The translations under genes and the position numbers were made by a program. Below the pieces are notes generated by a model. It worked only from the letters and a program-made list of their open reading frames with translations, searched no databases and was not told the origin of the DNA. A DNA stretch of 64,000 nucleotides, taken from contig CP091723.1 in assembly GCA_022009775.1 (NCBI GenBank), positions 496,001-560,000 on the forward strand, in the 5' to 3' direction. Below, piece after piece: positions 52,273 to 61,801 of the stretch; position 1 is the stretch's first letter; the number at the start of each line of letters is the position of its first letter. The DNA is from Christensenella sp. (GTDB lineage Bacteria; Bacillota; Clostridia; Christensenellales; CAG-917).

Positions 52273-53364
52273 TTACAAATCGAACGAGTGGTTGATAACT
52301 CCGCCACCAAGACAAACGTCGCCTACGTATATGACTGCGTATTGCCCTGCGGCTATTGCACGCTGCTTTTCCTCAAACACGATACGTGTATCGCCATTAT
52401 CGAGCACCGACAGATGCGCTTTCTGCAAGGGTTGGCGATGTTTGATGCGAACTTCGCAATCGAACTCTTTTGCAGGTGGTGGCGTGATGAAGTTGAACCC
52501 TTCGGTGACAAGACCGTCTTTGAACAAAACGTCTTCTTCGCCTTGCGAAACTATGAGCAGGTTTTTCTCAACGTCTTTGCCGAGAACAAACCATCTTTCG
52601 CCGTTGCCGCCTTCAAGACCGCCTATTCCGAGACCGCGGCGTTGTCCGAGCGTGTAGAAATATACGCCGTTGTGTCTTCCGACCACTTTGCCGTCTTGCG
52701 TGACGATGTCGCCGTCTTTCATGGGAATGTATTGTGACAAAAATTGTCTGAAATTGCGTTCGCCTATGAAACAAATGCCCGTACTATCCTTTTTCTTTGC
52801 GACGGGAATGTCGAATTTGAGCGCAAGTTCGCGAACTTCGGGTTTTGTCAAATTTCCAAGCGGGAAAATAACGTCTCGAAGTTGGTGCGACGACACCTGA
52901 TTGAGAAAATAGGTTTGATCCTTATTGTCGTCAACGGCACGCAACAAATAATGCGTGTCACCGTCGTGTCTAACTCGACAATAATGTCCTGTTGCAATAT
53001 AATCCGCGCCCATTTGTCGAGCAAAGTCCGCAAAAGGTCCGAATTTGACTTCGCGATTGCAAAGCACGTCGGGATTTGGCGTCCTTCCTTTCTTGTATTC
53101 TTCAACGAACAGTTTGAACACGTTGTCCATATACTGCTTGGAAAAGTCTACGGAATAATACGGAATGCCGATCTTGTCGCACACGTATTTGACGTCAGTC
53201 CAATCCTGTTCGCCCGTGCAGCAACCGCCTTGATCGGTTTCCTTCCAATTTGACATATACAGCCCGACCACGTCAAAACCCTGCTCTTTGAGCAGAGCAG
53301 CCGACACGGCGCTATCCACGCCGCCGGACATGCCGACGACAACTCTTTTCTTGTTCTCACTCAT
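52273..53364 (-). CDS. mnmA: tRNA 2-thiouridylase
   Basis: This 363-aa enzyme thiolates U34 of Lys, Glu and Gln tRNAs using ATP and a sulfur carrier. The PP-loop 'VGMSGGVDSAVSAALL' lies at residues 10-25, the first catalytic Cys in 'NPDVLCNREVKFGPF' (about 100) and the second in 'STGICFIGERNFRQFL' (about 198). Length is normal. It is a single-gene unit with promoter and terminator. Confidence 0.97.
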   Translation of the reverse strand: MSENKKRVVVGMSGGVDSAVSAALLKEQGFDVVGLYMSNWKETDQGGCCTGEQDWTDVKYVCDKIGIPYYSVDFSKQYMDNVFKLFVEEYKKGRTPNPDVLCNREVKFGPFADFARQMGADYIATGHYCRVRHDGDTHYLLRAVDDNKDQTYFLNQVSSHQLRDVIFPLGNLTKPEVRELALKFDIPVAKKKDSTGICFIGERNFRQFLSQYIPMKDGDIVTQDGKVVGRHNGVYFYTLGQRRGLGIGGLEGGNGERWFVLGKDVEKNLLIVSQGEEDVLFKDGLVTEGFNFITPPPAKEFDCEVRIKHRQPLQKAHLSVLDNGDTRIVFEEKQRAIAAGQYAVIYVGDVCLGGGVINHSFDL

Positions 53365-53373
53365 AGTGATAAC

Positions 53374-53402
53374 ATTTTATCATCTGCGCGACGGTATGTA
53401 AA
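53374..53402 (-). promoter_or_regulatory. Promoter of mnmA
   Basis: TTTACA (53397-53402) and TAAAAT (53374-53379) are 17 bp apart on the minus strand. Confidence 0.75.
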
Positions 53403-53412
53403 GCATAAACGC

Positions 53413-53438
53413 AAAAGCGCGCCCAACGGCGCGCTTTT
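53413..53438. terminator. Hairpin terminator upstream of mnmA
   Basis: AAAAGCGCGCC, CAAC, GGCGCGCTTTT is symmetric. On the minus strand it ends the preceding gene (stop at 53454). Confidence 0.8.
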
Positions 53439-53453
53439 ATTATGGTTCTTGAT

Positions 53454-54271
53454 TTATTTCTCTTGAACTATTGTCCAAGTGTTTTCGAGATCTAACTTAA
53501 ACTTTGCGGCTTGAGATTCTGCTTTTTCTTTGCATTCATACTTTAATGCTTGTTCTATCTTCTTGCTAATCATAATTTCCCCGTTTGCCCTAATGCCTGC
53601 CAAATAATATTCATTGACCTTATTATATAAACAAAATTGATTTACAGCGGACTTTTGTGACTGAACTTCACTTTTTGTTGAACTTTGCTAATATTATTGC
53701 TGTTTTTCATTTTACTTTCATTATCTTTGTCTCTCGGAAATACAAATTGCTTCTCAACAATACACCATTTCCAGTCAAAACTCATTCCTATGTTCTTCAA
53801 ATAATCTTCAACTTCTTTTTTGCTAACAAATTGTTTCGCATTATCAATCGTATTTGTAAAAACAAATTGATTTACATTTTCTGTGGATGATTTTAAATAC
53901 AGATTATTCCCGGCATAGTACAAAAAGTAATTAGTTTGAATTTCATATGCGCAATTGTTATGCTTTGAATTGATAATTACATTTCGTATTTTACTTGTAT
54001 CTTCTCCTATATATTTAATATCAAACAGCGCATCCAGCAATACAGTAATCAATAAATAGAAAAATTCAATTGTAAATATCGCAAAAATAATACCAACCAA
54101 CAATCCGAATATTAATGCAACGCCATACAAAACGCTCATTGTTGCACATACGACGACCCCAATTATAAAATAAACAATACCCACGATCACCGTTAACACG
54201 ATAAATGCGGTTTTAATCTTATCAATCCATTCTCTTGCTTCAAACAAATTATTAAAAGACGATTCTCTCAT
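53454..54271 (-). CDS. Uncharacterised membrane protein (frame break at about 53672-53676)
   Basis: The gene starts with a strong AGGAGG site. Two long hydrophobic segments (about residues 22-50 and 52-82) follow a short amphipathic start ('NNLFEAREWIDKIKTAFIVL'). One frame ends at 53642 after 'KVQQKVKFSHKSPL'. Adding one A to the A5 run at 53672-53676 instead gives 'KSEVQSQKSAVNQFCLYNKV' and continues to 53454, total 272 aa. The added part is charged and helical and its codon use fits, so I prefer the longer form. No family is recognised. It is divergent from an XRE regulator across a palindrome-rich region. Confidence 0.68.
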
Positions 54272-54290
54272 ATAAAAAACCTCCTAACAC

Positions 54291-54342
54291 TTGCCCAAGG
54301 GCAATTATTAAGCATATTATATGCCCTTAGACATATAATGTC
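54291..54342. promoter_or_regulatory. Cluster of three palindromes (probable XRE operators)
   Basis: TTGCCCAAGGGCAA (54291-54304), GCATATTATATGC (about 54312-54325) and GACATATAATGTC (54330-54342) are perfect palindromes in the 74-bp gap between the membrane-protein gene and the XRE gene. AGGGCA and TGCCCT also form a wider inverted repeat. The XRE protein is the obvious candidate binder, controlling both genes. Confidence 0.65.
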
Positions 54343-54345
54343 AAT

Positions 54346-54555
54346 ATGAAAATATTGATAATCGACAGAATAAAAGAATTGCTAAAATCAGACGATTTGA
54401 CTCAAAGCAAACTTGCGAGCGGAATCGGCGTCAATCAAAGCACCGTTTGCAACTGGTTGAACGGCAAGAAAGAACCGTCCATTGAGAGCCTTTGGAAACT
54501 CGCAGATTTCTTTGATGTCAGCGTCGATTATCTAATCGGACGAAAGGAAATATAA
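54346..54555 (+). CDS. XRE-family transcriptional regulator
   Basis: This 69-aa protein is a single helix-turn-helix domain: 'LTQSKLASGIGVNQSTVCNW' (helices 2-3) and 'SIESLWKLADFFDVSVDYLI' with the family end 'GRKEI'. There is no clear ribosome site and the ATG is close to a TATAAT-like box, so the mRNA may be leaderless. It probably controls itself and the divergent membrane-protein gene. Confidence 0.9.
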   Translation: MKILIIDRIKELLKSDDLTQSKLASGIGVNQSTVCNWLNGKKEPSIESLWKLADFFDVSVDYLIGRKEI

Positions 54556-54579
54556 AAGCGCGCCAAACGGCACGCTTTT
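54554..54579 (+). terminator. Terminator of the XRE gene
   Basis: AAAAGCG..GCC, AAAC, GGC.CGCTTTTA overlaps the stop codon. It closely resembles the hairpin at 53413-53438. Confidence 0.7.
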
Positions 54580-54587
54580 ATTATGGG

Positions 54588-54636
54588 TTTTGATGTCGGC
54601 ATTGATTGCCCGATCGATTGCGTAAAAGAAAAATAA
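54588..54636 (+). pseudogene. Remnant of the 3' end of a second XRE gene
   Basis: In frame this reads GFDVGIDCPIDCVKEK and a stop, a decayed copy of the end of the XRE gene just upstream (FFDVSVDYLIGRKEI), again followed by a terminator. It looks like a leftover of a tandem duplication. Confidence 0.6.
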
Positions 54637-54664
54637 AATCACCCGAACGGGTGATTTTATTTTT
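54632..54664. terminator. Bidirectional terminator before the lipid kinase gene
   Basis: AATAAAATCACCCG, AAC, GGGTGATTTTATTTTT; a strong symmetric hairpin. On the minus strand it ends the lipid kinase gene. Confidence 0.85.
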
Positions 54665-54709
54665 ATGATTTTTCTTGTTCGTTTATGTTTTAGTCACTTC
54701 TAAATCGTG

Positions 54710-55579
54710 TTATCTGAACACTTTGAGCTTGTTGGATACCACTTCGCACTCGATGACTTTGGCATCGAACACTTCGCCGTCCGCTTCGAACTTGCTGTCG
54801 TCAAGCACTTCGATCTTGACTTTGCGCGCGGTGTATTCTTCCGTATAATCTCTTTTGACGTGCTTGCCCGAAAGGAACTTCGGCAATTCAATAGGAATAC
54901 GCGATTTTTTCATTTCATTGACGATGACAACGTCAAGTTTGCCGTCGTCGGGGATGCCGTTGGGACATATCGGCATGCCGCCGCCTATGCACTTTCCGTT
55001 GCCGATGCCTATCATAAACGTTGACCTTTCCATAGGTTCGCCGTCGTCGAGCGTAAAGCGCAATTTGTGCCATCTGGTGTGAGCAAGCGTGTAGAAAAGT
55101 GACGCATAATATTTGAATTTGCCGTGGAATGCTTTCATCTCTGCGTACTTCAATAGCACGTCCACGTCCATGCCTGCGCCCAAGACGTTCAGGCAACGTC
55201 TGTCACCGAGTTGTATGTAGTCAAGGTGTCCGACGTTGTTTTTGAGCACGATGTCGAGCGCGTCTTTGACGTTGGCGGGGTGTCCGCTTGCCTTGACAAA
55301 ATCGTTGCCCGTGCCGCAAGGCAATATGCCGAGCGTTACGTTGTCAAAGTTTTCTATGCCGTTGAGAATCTCGTTGAACGAGCCGTCTCCGCCCATCATA
55401 AGAATGACCGTGTCGGGATTCTTGCTAAGTTCACGCGTGATCTCTGTGGCGTGTCCCGGATATTCGGTCTTGTGGACTTCATACGGAATATTTTTGCTTT
55501 TCAGAGTTTCTTCGACGGTGGCGAGAGCCTTCAAACTTTTGCCTTTTCCGCCTTGCGGATTGACAATAACGTGATACAT
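54710..55579 (-). CDS. YegS/DgkB-type lipid kinase
   Basis: This 289-aa protein belongs to the diacylglycerol kinase catalytic-domain family: 'IVNPQGGKGKSLKAL' at the start, 'VILMMGGDGSFNEILNGI' (nucleotide-binding GGDGT-like motif) and 'LGILPCGTGNDFVKA'. The start at 55579 has GGAGTG upstream; the open frame further upstream is not conserved. Diacylglycerol is the likely substrate, in phospholipid turnover at the membrane, but other lipids are possible. Confidence 0.92.
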   Translation of the reverse strand: MYHVIVNPQGGKGKSLKALATVEETLKSKNIPYEVHKTEYPGHATEITRELSKNPDTVILMMGGDGSFNEILNGIENFDNVTLGILPCGTGNDFVKASGHPANVKDALDIVLKNNVGHLDYIQLGDRRCLNVLGAGMDVDVLLKYAEMKAFHGKFKYYASLFYTLAHTRWHKLRFTLDDGEPMERSTFMIGIGNGKCIGGGMPICPNGIPDDGKLDVVIVNEMKKSRIPIELPKFLSGKHVKRDYTEEYTARKVKIEVLDDSKFEADGEVFDAKVIECEVVSNKLKVFR

Positions 55580-55613
55580 AAAACACACTCCGATTGTTAA
55601 AGAATATACAATA

Positions 55614-55641
55614 ATTTTAACATATATCCCTGAAAAGTCAA
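55614..55641 (-). promoter_or_regulatory. Promoter of the lipid kinase gene
   Basis: TTGACT (55636-55641) and TAAAAT (55614-55619) are 16 bp apart on the minus strand. Confidence 0.65.
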
Positions 55642-55772
55642 GAAAAACCCTTTGTATCATACAAAATGTAAAATAGCTTTACATTTGTATTTTATGCTAC
55701 GAAAAACGTGTGAAAGGTGAAACAATAAAAAAATCCGCCGTCGATTGCCGGAAGAGTTCAAGTATATCGTCG

Positions 55773-55800
55773 AAAAAAGCACGCTGTTGCGTGCTTTTTC
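55773..55800 (-). terminator. Terminator of the ABC exporter operon
   Basis: AAAAAGCACGC, loop, GCGTGCTTTTTT hairpin 25 bp after the stop of the second exporter gene on the minus strand. Confidence 0.85.
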
Positions 55801-55824
55801 TATTATGTTTGCATCGTCTGCAAA

Positions 55825-57603
55825 TCAGCCGTTTTGTTGGCTTTCAAATTGCAATTGATAGAGCTTGTAGTAGTAGCCCCTGTTTTTCAACAGCTCGCGG
55901 TGATTGCCGCGCTCGATGATTTCGCCGTGTTGCAACACGATGATTTGATCGGAGTGCTGAATTGTCGAAAGTCTGTGCGCCACTACGAGCATTGTGCCGA
56001 TGTTGCGGATTTTTTCAAGCGATTGTTGAATGAGCACTTCCGTTTCCGTATCGATATTTGCCGTTGCTTCGTCAAGAATGAGAATTTGCGGCTTGTGCAA
56101 CACCGTTCTTGCAAAGGACAAGAGCTGACGCTGACCTTGCGAGAAGTTTTCGCCGCGCTCGATGACTTCTTCGTCAAGTCCATGTTCGAGCTTGTCGATG
56201 AACGTATCCGCGCCCACGTACTTGCACGCATCTGCCACTTCTTCTTGAGTGAAAGAATCGTCGTTGAGCGTGACATTGCTCTTGATCGTGCCGCCGAAAA
56301 GGAACACGTCTTGCAACATTTGACCTATCGCCTTGCGCAGAGAGTGGACGGTGATTGTGGTGATGTCCCTGTCGTCAATGAGAATTTGACCTTTTTGTAT
56401 ATCGTAATTGCGCACGATAAGGCCGAGAATTGTGGTCTTGCCCGCGCCCGTTGCGCCGACGAACGCGCATGTTTGTTTGGGCTGAATGACAAATGACACG
56501 TCTTTCAAAATCCAATCTTCGCCCTTGTAAGCAAACCACACGTTGCGGAACTCGATTTTGCCTTCGAAACGGTCAATATCCACCGCGCCTTCCCTGTCGC
56601 AAATGTCCGGTTCGACGTCCAACAGATTGAACAGTCGCTCGGATGCCGTGAATGCTTTTTGCAAGTTGTTGAGTTGGTCGGCAAGGTTTTGTATTGGATT
56701 GAAGAACTTGGACAAATACAGATAGAACGCCACTATCATTGCCGCATTAAGCCCGAATTCCACGCCCAGCCAGAATGTCACCGCTATCGACAAAATATAC
56801 AAAAGCGTGATGAATGGACGGTACAATCCGAAAGCGATTGCAACATTGTATCTCGCCTTGCGCAAGTCTTCGTTTTTGCAGATAAACTCCAAGTCCTTTT
56901 GCGGTTGGCGATTGAAGATTTGAATGAGTTTCATGCCCGACAAGTTCTCGTTCAAGAACGTGTTAAGGTCTGAGATGTACTGTCTTTCCTTCTTGAACAC
57001 CCTGCGCACGACTTTGCCGAAGATGTAGGACGAGATAAACACCACCGCTATAAACGCAAGCATGACAAGGGACAGTTGCCAAGATATGTAGAGCATGATC
57101 CCGTACACGCCCACCACCGTCAAAACGTTGCGAATGACGTTGACGATGACGTTGGTGAACAAGTCTGACATAGACGCCGTGTAGGACGCGACTCTTGTCA
57201 CGAGCGAGCCCACGGGCATCTCGTCAAGCTGACTTTGCGAGAGTTTTTCGATATGCTCGAACACTTCGTTGCGCAACGTGTAGATGATATTTTGCCCCGC
57301 CTTTTGCAAGAGCATGGACTCCCAATACAAGAACGCTTGGTTGAACACGCCGATTGCAACGTAGCTCACGGCAAGTCCTATCACATAGTTGAGATTGATC
57401 ACGTCCGCCTTCAAGTCGCTTGTGATCCAGCTGACGATGAGCGGAAGAATGATGTCAAGCGCAACGTTGACAAGGATAAACAACGATGCGAGAGTAAATC
57501 TCCACCACTCGGGTTTCAGATACGTGCCGATGCGTTTGAGCATCACTCCGGACGGGATATGAACGTCGCCTTTGAGTTTTTCGAGTCTGTCTTGTTCGCT
57601 CAT
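55825..57603 (-). CDS. ABC exporter half-transporter with consensus ATP site
   Basis: This 592-aa protein has a six-helix exporter domain (about residues 30-320) and an ATPase domain with Walker A GATGAGKT (383-390), signature 'ENFSQGQRQLLSFART' (487 on) and Walker B 'QILILDEATANID' with catalytic E512. It overlaps the preceding exporter gene by four bases, so the two surely form a heterodimer like YheI/YheH, TM287/288 or LmrCD. Substrate unknown; drugs or lipids are typical. It is the partner that keeps the catalytic glutamate. Confidence 0.94.
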   Translation of the reverse strand: MSEQDRLEKLKGDVHIPSGVMLKRIGTYLKPEWWRFTLASLFILVNVALDIILPLIVSWITSDLKADVINLNYVIGLAVSYVAIGVFNQAFLYWESMLLQKAGQNIIYTLRNEVFEHIEKLSQSQLDEMPVGSLVTRVASYTASMSDLFTNVIVNVIRNVLTVVGVYGIMLYISWQLSLVMLAFIAVVFISSYIFGKVVRRVFKKERQYISDLNTFLNENLSGMKLIQIFNRQPQKDLEFICKNEDLRKARYNVAIAFGLYRPFITLLYILSIAVTFWLGVEFGLNAAMIVAFYLYLSKFFNPIQNLADQLNNLQKAFTASERLFNLLDVEPDICDREGAVDIDRFEGKIEFRNVWFAYKGEDWILKDVSFVIQPKQTCAFVGATGAGKTTILGLIVRNYDIQKGQILIDDRDITTITVHSLRKAIGQMLQDVFLFGGTIKSNVTLNDDSFTQEEVADACKYVGADTFIDKLEHGLDEEVIERGENFSQGQRQLLSFARTVLHKPQILILDEATANIDTETEVLIQQSLEKIRNIGTMLVVAHRLSTIQHSDQIIVLQHGEIIERGNHRELLKNRGYYYKLYQLQFESQQNG

Positions 57604-59392
57604 TTGCGCTCACCCCCTTCCACTTCGTTTTCGAGCTTTTGCAAGAACACCATCTTCTTGTAGGTGGGTGAAATTTCTTCAAGTCTGCTCGGCGTGTCGT
57701 AGGCTTCCACTTCTCCGTTGTTGAGCACGAGAATTTTGTCCATGTGCGACACGGTGGAAACGCGCGACGCGATGACGATTGTCGTCTTGCCCTTGCGCTT
57801 CTCCGCGATATTTTTGAGAATGGTTTCTTCCGTCTTGACGTCAACGGCGGACACCGAGTCGTCCAAAATCATGATGGGCGCATCTTTTATGTACGCGCGC
57901 GCGATAGAAATACGCTGTTTTTGTCCGCCCGAAAGCGTGACTCCGCGCTCGCCCGATATGGTGTCGTATCCGTCTTGAAAATCCTGAATATTGCTGTGAA
58001 CGTCGGCAAACTTTGCCGCTTCGTACACCTTTTCGATCTCAATGTCATTGTCCGAAAAAGCGATGTTGTTTTTCACCTTGTCGCTGAAAAGGAAGTTGTC
58101 TTGCGGCACGTATCCGATTGCGTTTCTGACGCTGTCAATGTCGCAATCCATGATGTCCACACCGTCGATAAACACCTTGTCCTTTTGCACGTTGTACAAT
58201 CTCAAAAGCGTGTTGACAAGCGTTGTTTTGCCGCTGCCGATTTTGCCGACAACACCCACACACTCGCCCGAATCGATGGTTAAAGTGATGTTTTTGAGCA
58301 CATCAACATCGTTTGACGGATATTGGAAGGAAAAATCTTTGAACTCGATCTTGCCTTGCACGTCTTGCAAAACTACTGCGTTTTCGGGGCTTTTGACGTC
58401 TTCTTCGCTGTCAAGGAAAGCGGTGACGCGTTTGAGCGAAGTCTTGGATCTCGAACGCATGGTGACAAGTTGTCCAAGAGCCATCATCGGCCACACCATA
58501 ACGTCGAAATAACCAACGAACGTGATAAGCTGACCTGCCGTCAAGTCCACTTCGTGTCCGAAAACCTTTGCCGGCGAGCCCGTTGCGTACTTGTACACAA
58601 AATAGCCGCCAAGCCCCAAAAGCATGGCCATGATGATTGTGATGATCACCTCTATCACGGCATCGGATATGACCGCCGTGCGCACGAACGCCACGTTGGT
58701 GTCCTTGTTCTTTTTGCCACTTTTGCAAATGCGTGCAGCTGTTGCGTCTCTTTGACAAAAGCCTTGATGACTCGTATGCCGGTGAAACTCTCTTGCGAGA
58801 AGTCGTAGAGTTTGTCAAACTCTTTTTGTCTTTCTTCCCACTTGACGCCCATAACTTTTTCAACGAGCATGCCCCACACGACTATGAGTGCGAGCGGCAC
58901 GAGCAACACGAGCGTGAGAGCCCAGTCGAGCGTGAACATCTTGTACAACACGAAAGCCGTCAAAAACAGTGCATCAACAAGCATGATAGAGCCCCAACCG
59001 AGAAACTCTTCGATGGTTTCGAGATCGGTGGTGAACCACGCCATGACCGTGCCCACTTTGTTTTCGTGATAATATTTTTGAGAGAGCCTTTCACTCTTTT
59101 GAAACATGAGATGGCGAAGCCCCGCTTCCATTTTTTGAGAAGCGTTGAATATGGAAAGTCGCCAAGTTATACGTCCTGCGCACATAATCACCGCAACGAC
59201 GATAACTCCGACAATGACTTCTCTGAGTGCCGCTTTGTCCACTGCGTTGCCGTCAAACATATCCACGATTTTGCCGAGATAATCGGGGATAAACAGCTGA
59301 AAATAATCCACCGCGACAAGCGCGATGACGCCGATAAGGAACAGCCACCAGTTTTTTAGATAGAATCTGTTCAGGTATTTCCCTGTCAACAT
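57600..59392 (-). CDS. ABC exporter half-transporter with degenerate ATP site (frame break at about 58711-58715)
   Basis: Adding one A to the A5 run at 58711-58715 joins 'MLTGKYLNRFYLKNWWLFLI' through 'LHAFAKVAKKN' to 'KDTNVAFVRTAVISDAVIEV' and the ATPase domain, 597 aa. Walker A is 'GKIGSGKTTLVNTLL', signature 'GVTLSGGQKQRISIARAY', and Walker B 'APIMILDDSVSAVD', where Asp replaces the catalytic Glu. This is the usual mark of the non-catalytic site in heterodimeric exporters. The start at 59392 follows AAGGAAAGG. Confidence 0.92.
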
Positions 59393-59527
59393 AACGTTTT
59401 TCCTTTCCTTTTGTTTCGATATTGGGACATACCGTTTTTTGTGTAAAAAACGCCCGCTTGACCGTGCGAAAATCGCGCTTATCAAGCGGGACAAAGTCAA
59501 TCAAGCTATGCTGCTCTCAACGAGCGG

Positions 59528-60755
59528 TCACATAATCTCGCGGTAGATCTTCTCCACTTCTTTCTTACCCCAGACTTGCGGGCAGGGGTAAAGCGGATTT
59601 GCCTCCGAAAGAGCGTGACCTATCATGCGCGGCAAACGCTCTTCTTCGATGAGTTGCGAGCCGTCTTTTGCCTTGACTTTGGTCGGTATGTTCATTGACG
59701 CGTTCATATCGTCAATCCACTTGATAAAGTTGTTTGCTTTTTTCTTCTCTTGTGTTGCCGCCGAGATTGATGCAATCTGCAAGCTGAGCAAGTTTCTTGT
59801 GCGCGGATTTGCCGTATGCACGCAAAACGTGCGGAAGAATGATTGCGTTTGCAAGACCGTGCGGCACTCCGTATTCTCCGCCGAGCGTGTGTGCGACTGC
59901 GTGTACGTATCCGACGTATGCTCTCGTGAACGCCTTACCTGCAAGATACGCGGCTTTTTGCATTTGCACTCTCGCTTCGAGATCATCGCCGTGGTCGTAT
60001 GCTTGTTTGAGATATTTGTGAATGAGTTGAACCGCTTCGATTGCTTCCTTTCTCGTTTGAGAAGTGTTCTCTCCGCCGATGTACGCTTCGACTGCGTGAG
60101 TGAGTGCGTCCATACCCGTCGTGGAAGTGAGATGCGGGGGAAGCGTCTTTGTGAGTTCCGGGTCCATAACGACGTATCTCGGGATAAGGAACGGGTCGTT
60201 GATTGCATATTTTTCATGCGTTTCGGGGTTGGAAATGACAGCCGCAAGCGTTGCTTCGCTGCCCGTGCCCGACGTGGTGGGAATTGCAACGAGCGGAGGG
60301 AGTTTGTGACCTGTGAGCATGATTTTCAGAACGCCTTTCATTTGCGGAACGGACTTCTTGGGGCAAGCGACTCTTGCGCCGATACCTTTTGCACAATCCA
60401 TTGCGCTTCCGCCGCCGAGAGCGACGATTGCGTCACAACCGTTCTCGTGATACATCTTCAAACCTTCTTCAATGTTTTGAATGGTCGGATTGGGCACGAC
60501 GTCGTGATAGCAGCAGCATTTCATGCCTTCGTCTTCGCATGCCTTCATGATTGGGTCTGCCTTACCGTTGGAGAACAAAAAACCATCCGTTACGATCAAG
60601 ATGCTCTTGAAACCGTTGTCTTTGAGAAATTTGGGAAGCTGTGAAATGCTGCCCGGACCGGACAAAGTCTTTTTGCATTGATTCCAAGGAAGGAAATACA
60701 TTGCAAGACGCATTGTTTGCTGATAAATTCTGCAACCGATTGTTTTAAGAATCAT
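59528..60755 (-). CDS. Iron-containing alcohol dehydrogenase (frame break at about 59738-59743)
   Basis: The family is clear from 'LSGPGSISQLPKFLKDNGFK', 'VALGGGSAMDCAKGIGARVA', 'AIPTTSGTGSEATLAAVI', 'MDALTHAVEAYIGG' and metal-ligand histidines in 'YVHAVAHTLGGEYGVPHGLA'. Removing one A from the A6 run at 59738-59743 joins it to 'NNFIKWIDDMNASMNIPTKV' and the C-terminal end 'KKEVEKIYREIM', giving 408 aa. These enzymes reduce aldehydes such as butanal, acetaldehyde or lactaldehyde with NAD(P)H in fermentation; the exact substrate cannot be read. The start follows GGAGAG. Confidence 0.92.
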
Positions 60756-60903
60756 AAGTCTCTTCTCTCCTTATCGCTTTGTCGCGATGTAAGTATTCTT
60801 ATTAAAGTAATAATATTCTATCACCAAAAATACGAATGTACAAGAAAAAATCGTCCACAAAACGCATTTTTCTTCAAAAGTCGCTTATATCGGGGCAAAA
60901 CAT

Positions 60904-60934
60904 GAAAAGTCCCCGCGTTTGCGGAGACTTTTTC
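60904..60934 (-). terminator. Terminator of the lipoprotein operon
   Basis: GAAAAAGTCTCCGC, AAAC, GCGGGGACTTTTC on the minus strand (with G-T pairs), 38 bp after the 272-aa lipoprotein gene. Confidence 0.78.
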
Positions 60935-60971
60935 ATCGGTTTTTATTAGCGGCAATTTTACAAAACGCTCT

Positions 60972-61790
60972 TTATTTCGTTTTTACGCCGATAGTGATGT
61001 TCATAAACTCAATTCTAAGCACCGCAGTCTTCGCGCCGTCTTTTTCGCCGAGCGTAAACACTCCGAAGGGCGCGGTTTTGTCGTTGTCTTTGAGCGCGCC
61101 TATATAAATTGCGGTGTATTCCTTGCCGTCCGCACCTTTTAGTTTGCGAATTCCGTACGTCTGGTCAAAAGTGAGTTGAAGCACGGTGTCCGCGGGGATT
61201 TTCGAGAGCAAATCCGCAGGCAACGCCATATTCTCGGCAACGTAAGCAAGTGCTTCTTTTACGCCGTCGTCTTCATAATCAAGCCCGGTAATATTAAAGC
61301 CGAGACTGTGATGAATAAGTTCGAGCGCGCCTTCAAGGTCTTTCTGAGAAAGTTTTGCGGCAAACCCCGGGAACATCGGTTCGACGTAGCCGTTCACGCT
61401 ACCTTTTATGTCAAAGGACGTAAGTGCCGCGCTTATGTCTATGTTGTTGTCTTCCAAAAGTCCTTGTATCTTGCCGAAAACGCCGTCTTTCGTGGTGAGT
61501 TGCATATGCATCGTGCCGTCGGGTCTGAACTCGAAATAAGTCTTGTCCATATCGACTGCAATCTCTTCGATTGCTTTCACGAAAAAAGACGGAGTGTCCA
61601 TTATTTGGAGCACGGAATCGTCGATATAAAATCTCGTGGTCTCCGAAAACGCGTCGGACTTGATTGCGAAGCTGCTTTCAAAATTCTTCATCGCAACACT
61701 CGTATCGCATGCGGTGAAAACGAATACGCACGCCGTCATAGCGGCAACGAGACATATTATAGTCAAAATTTTAACAACGCTTTTCTTCAT
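60972..61790 (-). CDS. Lipoprotein of unknown function
   Basis: This 272-aa protein has a lipoprotein signal with two possible lipidation sites, MTAC (C21) and FTAC (C28). The rest is a mixed alpha/beta domain ('FYIDDSVLQIMDTPSFFVKA', 'VLQLTFDQTYGIRKLKGADG', 'YIGALKDNDKTAPFGVFTLG') that I do not recognise. It follows the SGNH-hydrolase lipoprotein gene by 11 bp, so the two are probably made together. Confidence 0.85.
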   Translation of the reverse strand: MKKSVVKILTIICLVAAMTACVFVFTACDTSVAMKNFESSFAIKSDAFSETTRFYIDDSVLQIMDTPSFFVKAIEEIAVDMDKTYFEFRPDGTMHMQLTTKDGVFGKIQGLLEDNNIDISAALTSFDIKGSVNGYVEPMFPGFAAKLSQKDLEGALELIHHSLGFNITGLDYEDDGVKEALAYVAENMALPADLLSKIPADTVLQLTFDQTYGIRKLKGADGKEYTAIYIGALKDNDKTAPFGVFTLGEKDGAKTAVLRIEFMNITIGVKTK

Positions 61791-61801
61791 AGCCGCACTC
61801 C

